Shown here: positions 13,101 through 28,100 of the stretch, piece after piece
Layout of the letters: every line of letters starts with the position of its first letter
How positions within the stretch are numbered: the stretch's first letter is position 1
Source: Pelecanus crispus
Taxonomy: Eukaryota; Chordata; Aves; Pelecaniformes; Pelecanidae
Direction of reading: 5' to 3'
Assembly: GCF_030463565.1 (NCBI RefSeq)
Contig: NC_134662.1
Coordinates: 992,001-1,056,000 of the forward strand
DNA: 64,000 bases
Notes under the pieces: model-generated
The model's database searches: none
The model's input: only the letters and a program-made list of their open reading frames with translations
Told to the model about the DNA's origin: nothing
Made by a program: the position numbers and the translations under genes

Positions 13101-16100
13101 CAGTTTGAGTGATGTTGGGAATGCTGCTAATTTTGAAAGTGAGGCTTAGCATAAAAAAAGGACTAGCAGTAATGGGTATAAAACCTCAAGTGGGTGACTG
13201 AGGTGTTTACTCCTTGTCTTTATGTATGGTTAACATAGGTATGTTGTAAGTGCTGTGGCCAGTTCCATACAGCCTTTTCATGCTGTCCTTCTGAGCCAAA
13301 GAGGTAAGAATAGCAGAGTGCTAGACTTAGTTTAATTTTTGGCAACAAATGTTTCTTTAACTCTTCTCTCTTGTTCTGTGGGTTTTAAGTTAGTGTTTGG
13401 GTCTGTTAGTAACAGCTTCATATTAAAACCAGAAAGTTTTGAAACTACAAAAATCAAGCATCCCCAGCTTTACCTGACATAGTGTTATCCATGTTAAATA
13501 TACTTTGACTATTTTGAGCTTTAATGGTAGTAATTTCTTGCAAGATTTAAAAGTTTAACTTGAGTAACTTCACTGAACTGAAACAAACCGGCTGATAAAA
13601 TTGCATGTATTGCTGTCTTTTAATAATTGCTTCTGTTTGAGGACAAGTCACAGCTGAAGAACTTCGGGCCCTTAAGATTTAAAAGCTGCTGTTTATTTTT
13701 TGAAGTTGCTGTTTACTCTGTTTTGCATGGACCTGGGCAATGATGAGTATTTTCAATCCCTTCATTCTATGAATGCTTTCTGAGAGCAAGCCAAGGTTAT
13801 GTGCTGCTTAGTGATATCGTTGCCTAACTGCTTGATTCTCCAGATTCTTCACCATAAGACATCAGGAGGCTTGGCCCACAGGTTGCAGCTGGGAGAACAT
13901 CCTTGACCTGCATATTATCTATGGACTATAATTTAGTCCTTTATCACAATACAGTTGTTGAGGCTCAAAGCCTTTAACTTTTTCATTCTTCAGATGTGTG
14001 CAGAATATGGTAATGCTTAATTTTTGTTCAGCAAGTGGGGACCTGCAGCATTAAATGATCCGAAGAAGTCTAAAGAGTCTGTGGCAGAAGATCAGCAAAT
14101 ACCAAATCCCATTAGTGTGCACTAGCTATCCTATCACCCCCTACTTGAAATAGATATGCAAACTTTTTAATTTACAGAAGAAAACATTGGTGTTGCTTTT
14201 CAGATAATTCACCATCACATGAATATGAAAGGATCGTGTGTCTTGTGTGAATGTTATAATAATGAATTTCTGTGCAGCATTTTATAATCAACCCCACCTC
14301 CCTCAAATATGGTCTGAAGCAGCAGTAAAGGCCAGTTATTTACAGTAATTGTCTGTTTAATTCTTATGTCTGAATCTGGGGGTAAAAGCAATTAGCTGTC
14401 CTTTAGGCCTTGAGAAAAGTAGTAGTTAAACCCAACAACCCTGTGGCTGGCAAAAATACTCTCTTGCTTGGGACACCAACATTTTCAGTTAACTTTCCAA
14501 AAAGTGCATTTGCTCCAACTGGTGGTTTTTGTGGGGAGGGGAAGCAGCAAGCAATTCCTTCTGCCATGCTGTGAAAACAGTGGAATTTAAAAAGGGATTA
14601 GCAGATCCTCTCACTAGGACGACTGCTCTCTCATGTTGCAGCCTTGCATTGAAGGGACATTGTCTTTTTTGCTCCCAGTCCCCTGCAGAGCAAAAAGGTT
14701 TGTCGGATTCAGGCGAGGACCCCCAGGGAGAGGTTGAGCCCCCCCACCATGGTCTGGGTCACAAAGAATCAGCTGGTGAGCGCGACTCTGAGCACCCTGC
14801 TCCCGCTGTTGCCTCAGTCAGTGCTACCCTGAGTCCCGCTTCTGAAGCCCAGCTTGCTCCTATTCAACAAGAACTGGCAGGGGTAAGTGTGAACCTACCA
14901 AGTACTTCTGCTGAGGGGATTAAAGACAAAAAAGTCCCTTTTACTAGGAGGACTCTGTTACTGTTAACTTGAGGTAGTGCAGCTCACTATCTGTGTGGTT
15001 CTTTGATCTCAAGTGTTAGTCCCCTCTAAGCTGTTGTTTCAATTAGTAGAAATGAAATTTGTTTGGGACTCCCTAGTGGGCACAATTATAGAAGACATAT
15101 CAAGTATTAATTTTAAAATTTAGGGTGTAAGCTGTGTGTTGCTAAGGTTAAGAGCTCTTCTAAATGAGTGAGAAAGTGGGTATATATGAGGGATTTGCTT
15201 CAGGCAGTTAAAGGAGGATTGTTTATTCCCTCTGAGCCATAATGCTGCAGCTTGACAAACTGAGCAGCTAATGCTCTGTTTCCACTGTATGTAAACAGGA
15301 GCTTGTCATGCCAACCTGCAAGGTACTTAACAGATTAAAAGCAGCAAGAAAGATGCTAAAGCAGAATTTTGAATTTAGGTACTTGGAAAAAAAAAATCAG
15401 TACATTGAGGTAGGAAAAGCTGTTAAATGCTGTTAATTTAAGATTTTTCTACTGATGGTGCAGCAAAATATTTTTTTAAAGATTAGATGGCTAAATGACT
15501 GCTGCCATGCAGTCTTTTAGAGCCATTTTAATTTAAGTGTTTGTAATCTTTCTGTTTGGACCATGTTTTCTTCGTGTAGGTGAGCGACACTACTCATTGT
15601 GAACACATACACATGGCATGTACTCTTTCACAGACCTTTGCCTGTTAAGGCTGCTCCACACAGTACATGCACCCTTTTCTTGCAGTAATATTTTTTTTTA
15701 CTTTTCAAGAATGGGCCATTTCAGGTAAACTCAGTGCCAAATGCATTGTCATGACAAGGTACACAGCTGTAGGTTAAGCACCTTTCAGTGTCCAGACTGT
15801 CAGGTGTTGCCTGATGATCTGCTGCAGAAGTTTTTCTATTTCATGGGTTTTTTTTTTTTTTGAAGGTTAAAGTTTTCAAGGGTTAATATTTAAAAATATA
15901 GCTGGTAAACATAGTCACAGACTTTTAGGTCAGTTTTCCATCATTTGAAATTGCCAGTGATACTAGAACTGGCCAAGAGAACTGTATTAACCAGACTTCC
16001 AGGAAAACTGCAGCAAGTGGTTGTTATCTTAAACTTTTTCTTGACGAGCAGAAAATCTTACCCTGGTGAACGCAAGTCTGAAAGAAATCTAAGAACCAAA

Positions 16101-19100
16101 AATACTGTTGGGGAATGTATGCAGGAATTCTTGGCTGTACACAACAGATACCTGTGCATCCTTGAACTTTACTCTGCTCACTTAAATTTATAGAATAGTA
16201 TAGTGCTCAGTATAGGCATGTACTGGCCTTTGTATGCACTGGCAAGCATTCTTCAAATTATCCCAGTTTCTTAGAGTAAAACTGTCTCTTACCTTGAAAT
16301 ATACAGAAGGTTGGTGCAGCTTCAGAGTGCTCACACTGGTTTGCCAGAGCAGAAAGTTCTGTGTAATCTTCCCAGGACCTTGGGAAGATAGATGAATTAG
16401 GACTGAGTTCTGAAGAAGAGACCCTTGGTATTGTTTGTGCATGCACAGGCAGATATTTTTGCTAAGACATTAACAAGGTGTGGCCAGAGATATGGCCTCT
16501 TGCAGAGCTGATTATGATGTCTTTCAGCTGTCTAACCCAAGCCAGCCTACAGCAGCATTGTTTAAGAGGTTCTGGAACAGCCATGGCAATTCAATAATGC
16601 TTATAAATGTGCAGTGTGTCTGGATTGCAGACTTGCTGTATACCATGCTCTGAAGTTCTTTTATATAAGACTTCTTGCATCTTAAATGTATTTTTCAAAG
16701 ATAAAGACTGTAAGTGTACTCTTAGAGATTTCACCTAATTATGTTGTCCTTTTTTGCTTTACCTGAGTTCTTCCTTGCCTTCCCTGTTTCTGCTCATTAT
16801 TGTGAATAAACAAAAACTGACAAATGTGTTAAGTTTGTGTAAGTTCTTCTCTGTTAGTTGTAACAACGGTGTGAGGAAGTAAGGGGTGTAAAGCAGCAGT
16901 GTTTGTACTTCAGTATGAGATGGTTAATTACTTTCATTTGCACTTTTAAAAAGCAGTTGGTAGCCTTTAAAAAGGTAATTTGGTTAATTAGAAACGAGTC
17001 AGAATTGTAGGAGCCTCTATTTAGAAATAATTGTAACTTTTATGTAGCTGGACTTCTAAAAGTAAGGGGAGGAGGGAATAAGTGAGAGGTGGCTTCTGTT
17101 CTTAAATGAGGGGTAAATTGTAGGTTGGATTTTGATGTTACTGGTTTCAGCTTCTAATTTCAAAGAACTGAATGGAGAGAAGTTGAGTCACCTTAATGGT
17201 TCCTTATAGGATGAGATGGTCCTGGCTTTCATTTCTGTTGTGTAGTATACTTGTGTAAAATATCTATTGCTGTAAAGTACAGATTGAGTAGCCTGGAAAG
17301 AGAGGCCTGAAATGGAAAAGCTGGACTGCTGTTTATTATCACTAATTGTAATCTGATGTTTTTTCCGGTCTGTCAAGTAAACTGTTTTGTCTAGTGTCCC
17401 CAGCTTCTCCCAAATAAGCAACACTGGTAAGCAACTTCTGGCTGTGGTGGTAACTTTATAGTATGGCTTCATAAGAAAATGAAGCTTATGCTAATACAGT
17501 GTATCAGTGTACCCGCACCCCCCGTGCCATCTACCTTTAACTCTGTGTCAGGTTTGACTGAAGATGCTGAGGGGTATGGAGATCTTGGGTCTGGATTCCT
17601 CTATGGTCTGTGGGTAGAGGCAGACTAGAAAGGAGAGAAAACATCTTGCTGTCTCAAGCATTTGAATTCTCACTGCAGGTTATTCCACATTGTTTGTCAT
17701 CTAGGTAGGATCTGTGGGAAATAAGGCTCCATTAGATCATGTGCGTATAGCTTTATTTTCTTGAAAACCTTTCTTCTAACAGTGAAGGATTTAGGAATAT
17801 TTTTCAAGATCTGTAAGAGCGAATTGGTTATTGGTGAAAGCATTAGTGAGAAAACTTGAGACTTATCCAAGGCTGAGGAGCCCTGATAGGTGAATGCCCA
17901 AGTAATGGGGACTGAATATTGACAGCAAGCTCTTTAAGAGTGGTGATGTGTGTCTTCAACTGGATGCTGAGTATAACAAAATTAAAAAACAGTAGTGTTG
18001 GTGACTCTGCAGTGGAGTAACGCTTGTGTATTCTCATTCATTTGAAAACAGAAAATTGAACCTGAATACCTTAAAGGCTCAGGCAGGAGTTTCATTACTG
18101 AGGTAGACATAAATGAGATTCTTTGGCCTGTCTGTGCTTTGGGATCAACCCAAGGGATTATGACTCTTTTCTTCCCTGGCCTTTAAATTCCTGAGTCTAT
18201 GAAAAGATTTAAATCTGTTCTTGCATTTTTCTGGTAGGAGTTATTTGCAAGGTCTGTCCCAACTTTCCCAAGCAATAATTGACAGTGTGAGCAGTGTGTC
18301 AGTGGGTAAGGATGGGAGGTAGCATACCGAACGATCTAGATATTTAGATGCCTATGTAGGAAAAAGTACATTTGAGAGAAAGGGAAGTCCTTTTTTGCCT
18401 CTGTGCAGCATCTACTTTGACTAGGGTTGGCAATGTCAGTAACTGTTGTAACACTTGTCATGTCGGCTCTTGCATAGCTTTAATCTCCTAAAACTCTTGG
18501 AAGCATGAAAGTAATTCAGAGAGAGTAGGTATTTAGCTCTGCTTTGTCCTCAGTAGGTTACAGAGTTGGTTTTGGATATTGATGCTCCTTGCTCATGAAA
18601 TGTGGTGATGGTATATTTAGTTGTGCTTGCATCAGTTAATGAAATGACAATGATGTGATAATTTGAAGCTTGTGCTATAAAGGTTTGACTTTGTGTTACT
18701 CGAGCACTGAGAATACAGCACGTATTAGTAACAGCTTAAGAAGTTTTTGGAGTTCAGGGGGACATCACTTGGTTTTTTTTATGGATCTTTGCACATAGAG
18801 ATCTGCAATTCCATTCATGCAAAATTTCTTACCAAACAGTTTCCTTTTGCTTTCAGGATTTTTGCTAAAAATTGAAACAAACTGCTGGTATGTTGCACTT
18901 TCTGTGCAAAATAGATTTTTTTTTTTTCTTCCCTCTCCTGACTTCAGATACTGACTGCTGAAACAGATAGATGACATGGTTTTCCACTTCAGCCTTATCT
19001 TTCGGGAAACTAGTGTATGTTGGCAGGGGAGATGTCTAATAAGATCATCTTCCAGTAGTGTGGAGTACTTGGCCAATTACGTAGGAAGAGCAAGGATCAT

Positions 19101-22100
19101 CAAATACAGTATTAATGAGATTGGGCTGACAGATACATGTGGATTTGGGGGGTTGTGTTCCAGAACTGCCCATAGCTTTTCATTCCCATGCTAAAGGTTT
19201 CAAAAGTACTTGACTAGGATGCTAGTGAAGTAGCTGTACTTTTCTATTAATACAAAACAAAACTGAAACCCCCTTTAACTTAATTGCACAGGCAAAATGC
19301 AGTGTAAATGGGTTTTTATCAGTATTTCAGTCAACGCTAATAGTACAGGTAATAGATTCTAAATATATGCAGTGCTAAATAGAAAGTTCTGTACATTCTG
19401 GTATTGTTATGTCCAAGGTATGTCTTTCAGATGACAGTCCTGTGCAGCCTTAACCAGTCCTGTTGGGTGTTGGCTGATCCTTGTGTGTCTGCCTGTTCTC
19501 CGTGCCAAAGTATGACTAGTTGCAACAGGGAAGGACGAGCTCTGGGGCTGCAGTGGGCTATGTCTGTGATCTGCTGTTCTTCCCCAAGTCAGCCAAGCTC
19601 TGAAGTGAGAGTGTGAAGGCAAGGTGTCTGTCTGGGGCAGGAGAGTGGGATGAAAGGGTGGTGTTGGACTAGGGAGAAGGTCTGGTTGTCTCGAGGTTTT
19701 GTAATGACATGGAGCTGCTAATGCTGCCTTGGTCACCTTGCATAGTGAAAGGAATCCATCATGGGATTATGTTTTGCCTGAACAAGGGACACTATCAGCT
19801 GAGGAACTGGTAGACCAAGTAGAGAGGCCTACAAATCCTCAGAAAAGATGTGAAACTTGTTCAGAGGCTTTTTGAATACTGTGATAGTTGGTAGCCTGTG
19901 ATGCTTCCTGTTTTGTTGCTGGTACTGTGGAAGATGCCAGGAGACTATCCATTACTAATTCCTATCAAAATATCATAGTACTGATTTACAGAGTGTGCTT
20001 TGAAAGACATTCCTCTAATGCTGTCCTTTTGTTGAAGGAACTGATATCAGTTACATTAATTAGGAAAAGTGCTTTGGAATGAACTCCCAAATAATGGGTA
20101 TGTTCATGATGAGCTTGGAACTTCTATGATATTTTTAAAATCAAACCAAATTTGAAAATTGTCATTTTCAGATTTTCAGTATATAGAAAACTGTAACGTA
20201 GTAATTGTTGCATAGTCTCTAAGGATGTTAGTGCTTGGAGATTAATTTTCAGGTATCTTATTTGTAAATGAAATATTTTTAATTAATCTTATTTAATAGC
20301 ATCTGGGTGAAACTCAGTATGTCTACATGTATGTCATAAAAATAATGCTTTGCCTTGAGTGTATATCACTGACAGTAAAGGAAAAAATCTCCATGTGAGT
20401 GATTAAAACATTTGGAGGTATCCAGAGAGATTGAAATGTTCAGTATGTGATTTTTGTTTTATCACTGTCATCTAATTTCAGAGATCAGCAGATGGATCAA
20501 GTCCAGAAGATGGAGATGGTAAGAGATTTGATTGTAAGATTAAAAACCACTAGTATATGTGTCTCCAGGATTTTGTGCATTTTCTCTAATTGCTTTTTCC
20601 TACAGAATCTGATCGAGAGGATGGGAGCTACTGTCCACCTGTAAAGCGTGAGAGAACTTCATCCTTAACTCAGTTCCCTCCTTCTCAGTCAGGTAAATGT
20701 TGCTACAATATTAATAGGAGAGGTGGGTTTCCTTCTTACACTTTTTTTTTTCCAGTCATGTCAGCAGTCTTATTACTGTCTGCAGTGCTTTAGTTTAAGA
20801 CCACAGCAGCCATGTACTCGATGACTTTTTCTATGGTCTGCATTAGCAAATTCAGTGAAGCCCAACAGAGTTGATAGATATGTTTTTTAAAATATTTTCT
20901 ATCTGTAAGTTTATATATATTTGAAGTTTCAGCTTTTAATCTTCTGCTGTTAAATTGAAGAATTTACCAGAAATCTTTTTGATTTTGTTGTGATCACATT
21001 GCTTCTTAACAAATTTGTATAAATGCTACCTTTTTCTTAGTTACTCTGCTGACAGGCAAATCTTCCAAGTCTCAGGTTGTGCTTAAGTTGTTCTAGTCCT
21101 TTACTTTCTCCCATTCCTTTTAAAGTGGAAAGGATTCAGTGCACTTCAGCAGCATTCTCACCTGGCAAATGCAAGAGAGAATGACCACTGCCTGTTTGTG
21201 TATACAGTCGAGGCAGCAAAATCACTGGGAAGGCTGGGGTAAATTCTTGCAGTTCACATACGAGGGAATGGTCATATTTGATATTTGTGTTCACCCACAG
21301 GATTGGTCTCTAAAATTTATGCCTTCTCTCTTCACAGACAATAAGTTTTTTAGCTTCGGTTGAGAATTATTTTAGTTGAGATGTCAGCACTTGGGGCAGG
21401 TTTGGAGACTTCACTACTTTGTTTCTGTTGTCTTAGTTGAAATAAAGGAGATAAGAAAAACAGTAGAGAACAGTAAAAAATATTCCTCTAACATACAGCA
21501 TGTTTAGGAAGTGTGACTAAGATGAAAACCTAGTTATTTTTGCTTTTAATTTTAAAGAACTAAATGACTGTGGAATTCAAAATGTAGCTCCTGATATTTT
21601 ATGGGCACAGTATTCTCATTTCATACCACCCATGCTAGTTGTCAGGGGAGGAATCCCTTCTCCTTAAGATCTAGATTTTCAGGTGTGCAACTTAGCAGGT
21701 TTCAAGCTGCAGTCCTGTTAATTAAGTATGGTTCACGGGACCGGTGTTGCTGCTGTCTGCTTGCCAATCACTCTTAGTAAAAGAACACTGTTTGCACAAG
21801 AATAATGAATAGGATTTTTTTGTCTATAGGTTTTCTGTTAGAATAACAGAATGTATATAGCCTGTTAGGAGCTTCCTTATTTATTGGACCTTGTATTCCT
21901 ATGTTCCCTATAACCACTAACTCTTCTAGTCTGTAGTGCCTTTACCTTTTGAGATTAGAATCTCTAAAATCTCAGATTTTGGTTAATGCTAACATTCGTT
22001 AAGAAGTGGAGGAAAACAATTTGGCTCTTTTAATGGTTAAATAGTGGGTGTTTCTGGAGTCCAGTATACTTTCTCAGCACCTGCTTGGCTAATGCACTTT

Positions 22101-25100
22101 GACTGGATATGGTCATTTATTTGCTGTTTGACTCCCTTGTTCTGTTCTGATGTGTGTTGTTGTCAAGCAGTGACAACTTTGACTGGAATTGCAACTTCTG
22201 TGAAGGTGCTGACATTATTTGATGGCCTCGTTTTACAGAAATTTTTTCACTTAAATACAAAAACTTAAATACAAAATCAGTGTAACGGTGTTCAGAGATG
22301 AGTTGCCTTTCTCTTTTTGGCATACTTAATCTTCTTCCACAGCCTCATAAAAGCTAAAAGAGCTGATAAATATTGTCATACTTTACCTCATGCAAGATTA
22401 GAGACAAACAACCCCAACATACTCTTGTTGCCTTGTGTCTCTTGATGCATCTACCTCCTGCTCTGATCGTCGTATTTCATAAACTGCATTGACTCCTTAC
22501 TACTTGCTTCTCTAGGTCCCAGCAAAGGGTGGGAAAGAAACACTGTCCTTTGCCTGTTCCTTTCAAATGTTTTTTGCTCTTTTGTTGACTGTTACACTTC
22601 CCTAAGTGTGACATCTGTAAATACTGTGATGTTCTCTCCTCTGTTTCTGTAGAATTTTTGCCTTGCAGGACAGTTCAAACATAAGTTGCCTAGCTCTTAG
22701 TGCAAACTATGCTATCACTCTTAAACCTTTTGAGGAGCCCAGGTGTTAATTTCCACTATTTAGCAGGCATCACACTCCTTTCTCCCCTCTCTGCAGAGGC
22801 CTTTTGAAATGTTATACATATTTTATAGTGATATTACATGTTCTAACATCTCTTTTAATTCCTCGTTCAGATACAATTTAGACCGCGAATCCTGCGTTTA
22901 TCTTCCTTTCAGAATAAATTTGCTCTTCCTCTGTTTCAGGAGAAAGTAAGGGGATTTTACAGACATAACCTGTTTACTTCTGTGGCTGTAATACTGTTTT
23001 AGTTTACAAGAAAGAAAAACCTAAAATAAACAAAAGAAATTACTAGAAAAATCATTTTCAATTTGCAGTCTTGATAGGTCTGGGAATGGAATTTATAATT
23101 AAGAACAATATACACAACTTCTCTTTATTTTTCTTTTTCCCTGACTGCAGTAACAAAGAACAATGTCTTCATGCCATCAAGCTTCTGTGAACCCTCTACA
23201 GGCAATTCGGACTCAGAACCAGGTGAGCTTCCTCATTTTTCTGTTTTTTCTCAGCAAACTGCTGTCAGCTGTCATGCTCTAAAGTACACTGATACTTCAG
23301 AAGTAAAACCCTATCTGGGAGGATGGAAGTTGTGATGGTTCTGATCTTACAGCTGTTCTCTTGCTCTCTTCATTGCTTGATTTCATGCTTGCTGGAGGTG
23401 ATTAAAACAACAAATACCAAAATTCTTAAATGCTTTGGGAGTGGTGGTGGAAGACTGTAACATGACTCTATGCCCACCTGTTAACCTCTAGATAAAACTT
23501 AAGGGAAATTTTCATTTATCTACTTTGGATACTGGTTTTTTGATTTTGAAAATCAAATTGACTGTAATCTATGGTCATGATGATGTTCAGCGATGACCTG
23601 TGAACCCTGTGTTGACAGTTTATTAATCACCGTTGTTCTGCAGTTTGGTTGTGGTGTTATTGCTGTATAGCACACTTATCTTATGCTTAAATGGCATGAG
23701 AATAATGAAGTACAGTAAGATGGTAAGGTGCTGAGTTGTCTTATTTTGAGCACAGCTGTTATGCCTCTAAAAGGAAACATTTTATAATTATACTGTTTAA
23801 GTTCTTAAGAACTCATTTTGTAACAGCTCTGGACTTATGAATAATTTTTTTAGATTTTTGTTTTTTATTTATCTAAAAGCCTTACTGTAGTGAGTACAAG
23901 CAAAGGAATTTCTTTTACCTTCATACTATAAAAACATAAGGCAAAAGCTAATGGAATTACGAGAAACTAATATTAGGCAATGAAGTTTAACTTAATTTAT
24001 GATAATTAGCAGTTGGGTGCTTGTTAGCAGTTGTCATGTTCAGTCATACTCCTGATTGTCCTTTCTTTAGTTGGATTCTCACTTAAAACCTCTATGAAGT
24101 ACCTTTATTGAACCTCTGAGTCCTTCACAGAAGGAACTCCATTTCTCTTGTGAAAATAGTCTGTTTCATGTTTCTCCTGGAAAACAATTTTGATTTTTTT
24201 TTCATGCAACAACTTGTGTTTCTGTCTGTGATGTATATTTGGTGTGATGATCACTGAAAATTCAGACTTCTTAAGGAAGAAGGGAGTTTGTTCTTTGGAA
24301 ATTTCCTTATGATTTTGGATATTTATAAAACTTGTGAGTGGTTACAATGGGGAAAGCATGAGAAATTTTATGACTGACTTTATGTAGTATGTTACAGCTA
24401 TGTCCTTGTAATTCTGTATTTTGCCACTAGAGGAAAAGAGCAGTGGATTCCGGCTGAAGCCACCAATACTTATCCATGGTCAGGCACCTAGTGCAGGTGA
24501 GTTCCTTGTTTTCTGCAGCAGTACAAAGAAACCAGTTCAAGCATTTTGTTGTTTTATTTATTTAGGAGTTTCGCAAACTGCTTTTGTAACTGGAAGGTGG
24601 CAATACCTGTGTTTATGCAGAAAAAAATCTTCTATTTTCCAGAGTGGTTATGCCCATACCCACTGTGTAATGGGCATAGACATATCCAAATTTTGGCTTG
24701 GATCAGTCATGCATTTCTGAAATGCATCTCCCAGTTGTCTCTGCTTAGCATGCTTTGATTCAGCTCTTAGAGTAGTTCCTGGCCCCATGAACTCAATTCC
24801 TTTGGTAGCAAACTGAAACAAGAGGGGTGCTCCAGGAACGCACTGAACAAGTTCCAGTCATTAATGGGCACTCAGTCTGGGACCAGGCTAGAAAAAAGTC
24901 TGAAATGTTGTTCACTCCCCACATCCTCCTCTCCCTGGCTTTTGATGATAGCATGCATGCTGAGTCCTTGATCCTACCTGTTCCGCTGTACAGTTTGGCT
25001 GTATGGTTTGGCTCTTACTGAGTTTCCTGTTTGCTGATGTAGACCTAGCCAGTATGGGAAAGACATTAATATCACAACTCCTTAAACTCCTAGAGAAAAA

Positions 25101-28100
25101 TACAAGACTATTTTGGTAATGGAAGTTATTTTATATATTTTTTTATATATTTTTTTTTATATATATATATATGGAAACTGTTTCTTTCATTTGCAGGAAG
25201 AGTGGTAAATTTAAAAAAAAGCAAGTTTTTTTGAGCTGACATATGAATGTTTGAACTTAGGACAGTTGTTATATTTTGGGTGTTGTTCATGTCCTTTGAA
25301 TATGGGTGGCCTGGAATGGAACTACTTGCAGAATATTCAGCTGAGTTGCTATGAGTAACTTCTGTTGCAGTATTTTACTGGATTAAGAGTTCATCTTGTT
25401 TTGTTCAATGAAGAAAACTGAACCTTCTGGGATTGCCATAACCTTCTAGAGTTGATGTTAAGATTTTTATTAGGTTGCTTAAGGTCAGTTGGCTTTTTGA
25501 ATCAGAGCGGAATTAAAGAGTTGTAGTGCCATGTATCTTATTATAGCAAACCAGAGGCCATGTTAATTCAAAAAGCCAAAAGGTTGTTAAATGAAACAAT
25601 GTGTGAGACTATTACACTACCAATACATTTGATTGTGTGAAAGGGGGGGGGGGGGGGGGGGGGGGGGGGAGAAATTGTTTACCAGTATCTGGAAATTACT
25701 TCCTTGGAAGGAGAAAAGAAGACTTGGAATGTGTAGTTGAATAATTTGTCAGTGAATAAATAGGATTGCTTGTGTACTGTTCATTTCTCTTACATTTTGA
25801 CTTTTATTTCTGAGTCATTGTCATAAACTCTCCTTCTGTGCTTTCCTGGATAAAGTAGAGAATATATTTTAAAGTGTCTTTTAAGGCTAGGAAGTAGTCA
25901 TCTCTATTTGGGACTAATTCTATTTTGAGGCTGAGTTGAGGGATGGGAAAGAAGGGGGTGGAAGCTTTTTAAATGTCTGGTTTTCCATTGTATGCTGTGT
26001 TGGAAGCAGTTACAGAGAAGATTAGATGAAGCTGAATTTTTGAACTTTAAAGCTTTATAGCTCTTGAAAAAACTTTGTACTTGCAGGTCTCCCTAGCCAG
26101 AAACCGAAGGAACAGCAGCGAAGTGTGCTACGTCCAGCAGTATTACAGGCACCACAGCCAAAAGCTTTCTCGCAGATGGGTAAATAGTGCTTTTGCTTTC
26201 TAGAACACCGCAGAGGGAGAACAAAAATACAAAATCTGTTTAGTGTAGCAGTTTGTTCTTACTCAGCATCTGCCTTTGCTTTGCTAGGTTTCTCCTTTCA
26301 GAAGAGAAACATCTCAAATGTTAAGTATAGTATATCTGTGTTACATAAGGGATAACACAGTCGAACCTTCAGTTTTTGTATAGGATGACTGTCTGACATT
26401 ACCTACCAGGCCTCTAACTTTGGTGTAGTCCATGCTTGGTTTGTGGAGTAAAAAGACTTCTAAGGGTGACAACATTGACCATGGTGTAATAAGCTACTGC
26501 TGATCAACTGAACAGTAGTGGTGGACTTCAGCTAGCTACACAGTGATGTAAAATGCCTAAATCACTAGGAGGTGCCTGTAGGCTTGGGGACCATTTTGAG
26601 TTGGGACTTCGAGACACACTTTTAATTCTTAGTTTGGTCGTGTATATTATGCTTATTGTATTGTTATGGAACTTGATATAGCTAATAGAAATAGGCATGA
26701 TTGAAAACTGGAAGTTAAACCAAAAAACTGTTCAAGGTGTCCATGTCTCCTAAACTCGTATGTTTTCCCAGCCCCCCCACCTTTTGTTATTTGGAAGTTC
26801 AGTTGAACTGAAACAGAAGTAATTTCAGTTAATGCTCAATCTGGCATAGAACCAAACGTTTCTAGGTTGATTTCTTGGCATGCCTGTTGGCACAGATTGG
26901 ACTCTACAGGGGACTTAATATTGGGGTACAAATTTTCAGTAAGATTTCAGTATGTAAGTAGCTAGATTGGTCCAAAGAGGAGCCCTGCTGGCTGTGAATA
27001 GTATTAATTGGAGCAGGGTGGTTGCTTGAAGCTGTATGTGTTGAAGTCCCTGCAGCATTTGTATAGATTAAGTGACTTTTTGCTGACTTGGTTTTCTGCA
27101 TTTGGAATTTTGATTCTGCTAAGAATTGCTGAATCATGGTCCTCATGTCTCTTGCAAAATACTATGGGAACTCTGTATTTTACATTGCAAGGTTCCATGG
27201 ACTTAAACAAGAAAACAGCATGCAATTTGCTATAGAAAACCTCCCACTTTTACTACAATCTAAATATCTAGAGAGTTTGTGTCATTTTCTCATTCCTTAT
27301 TGCAGTTCTCAGCAGTGGCACCAATGGTGTAAATATCCTGCCCGACTCTGCAGCCACATCTGAATCACTAAGTAACGCAACACTGAAAAGTTCTGACTCT
27401 GAAGACAAGGTGAGTTGGAGAAGGATTGGAAGGACACTCAAGGTGACAGACTTTAAAATAGTATTCTCTGAGCAGAGTCTATTTGTTTAGTAATGTGAGT
27501 GCAGTTTCATCAGTGATAGCCCCCTTATCTATCCATACCATGGTAGAACACTTTAGGTGTAGTAGTAGATTTTATATTGTCCTAATAGTATGCTATATTT
27601 ATCTTTACTAACTTGAGAACTGTAACAAAGATTTACTGAATCCACAGTTCAGGATGGTTTTTCATACCTATTTTTCCCCTCACAAGATACAGAAAAATTG
27701 CTTAGTTCTGCTTCTGCCCTCATTGGTTCTTTTTAGTCCCTCTAGCTTTATTTCTAGTCTTGCTACAGCAAGACTACAATGTTACTGCTGCTTGAGTGAT
27801 GCCATTCCTACCATAGATACTGGATTAATGTAAGTTGTGTGTGTTGGTTAGTGGACTGATAGTCAGAATACTTGCTTTTTCATCTAATCGGGTTGCATGA
27901 AGGAATACATCTTCCTTCTGCAGGTTCATCTCTTATTCTGTGTGCAGGGAGTGGGTCAGGAGAGTAGGGAATTGTTTTCTATGAGGGTGGAAAAGAGCTA
28001 TCTCCTCCAGTGGCTGTCACCAGGTCTGACTGGTGCTCCTGTCAGGCCAGAGACTAAGAAGCATTTACTGAATTCCTGTTCCTATCTGAAAAGGGTTTGG

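Larger units (their letters stand above)
4165..14678 (+). other. RANBP3: RANBP3 intron, 10.5 kb
   Basis: This is the largest intron. It contains the two CR1 copies at 6.4-7.55 kb. The rest is AT-rich unique sequence in which I see no exon or RNA gene. Confidence 0.8.
14883..26086 (+). other. RANBP3: RANBP3 introns between window exons 2 and 7
   Basis: Five introns lie here between the listed exons: 5.6 kb, 87 bp (20519-20605), 2.5 kb, 1.2 kb and 1.6 kb. They are AT-rich with T runs near 15850 and 18920, a TA-rich tract at 25126-25172 and a 27-G run at 25643-25669. I see nothing else in them. Confidence 0.75.
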
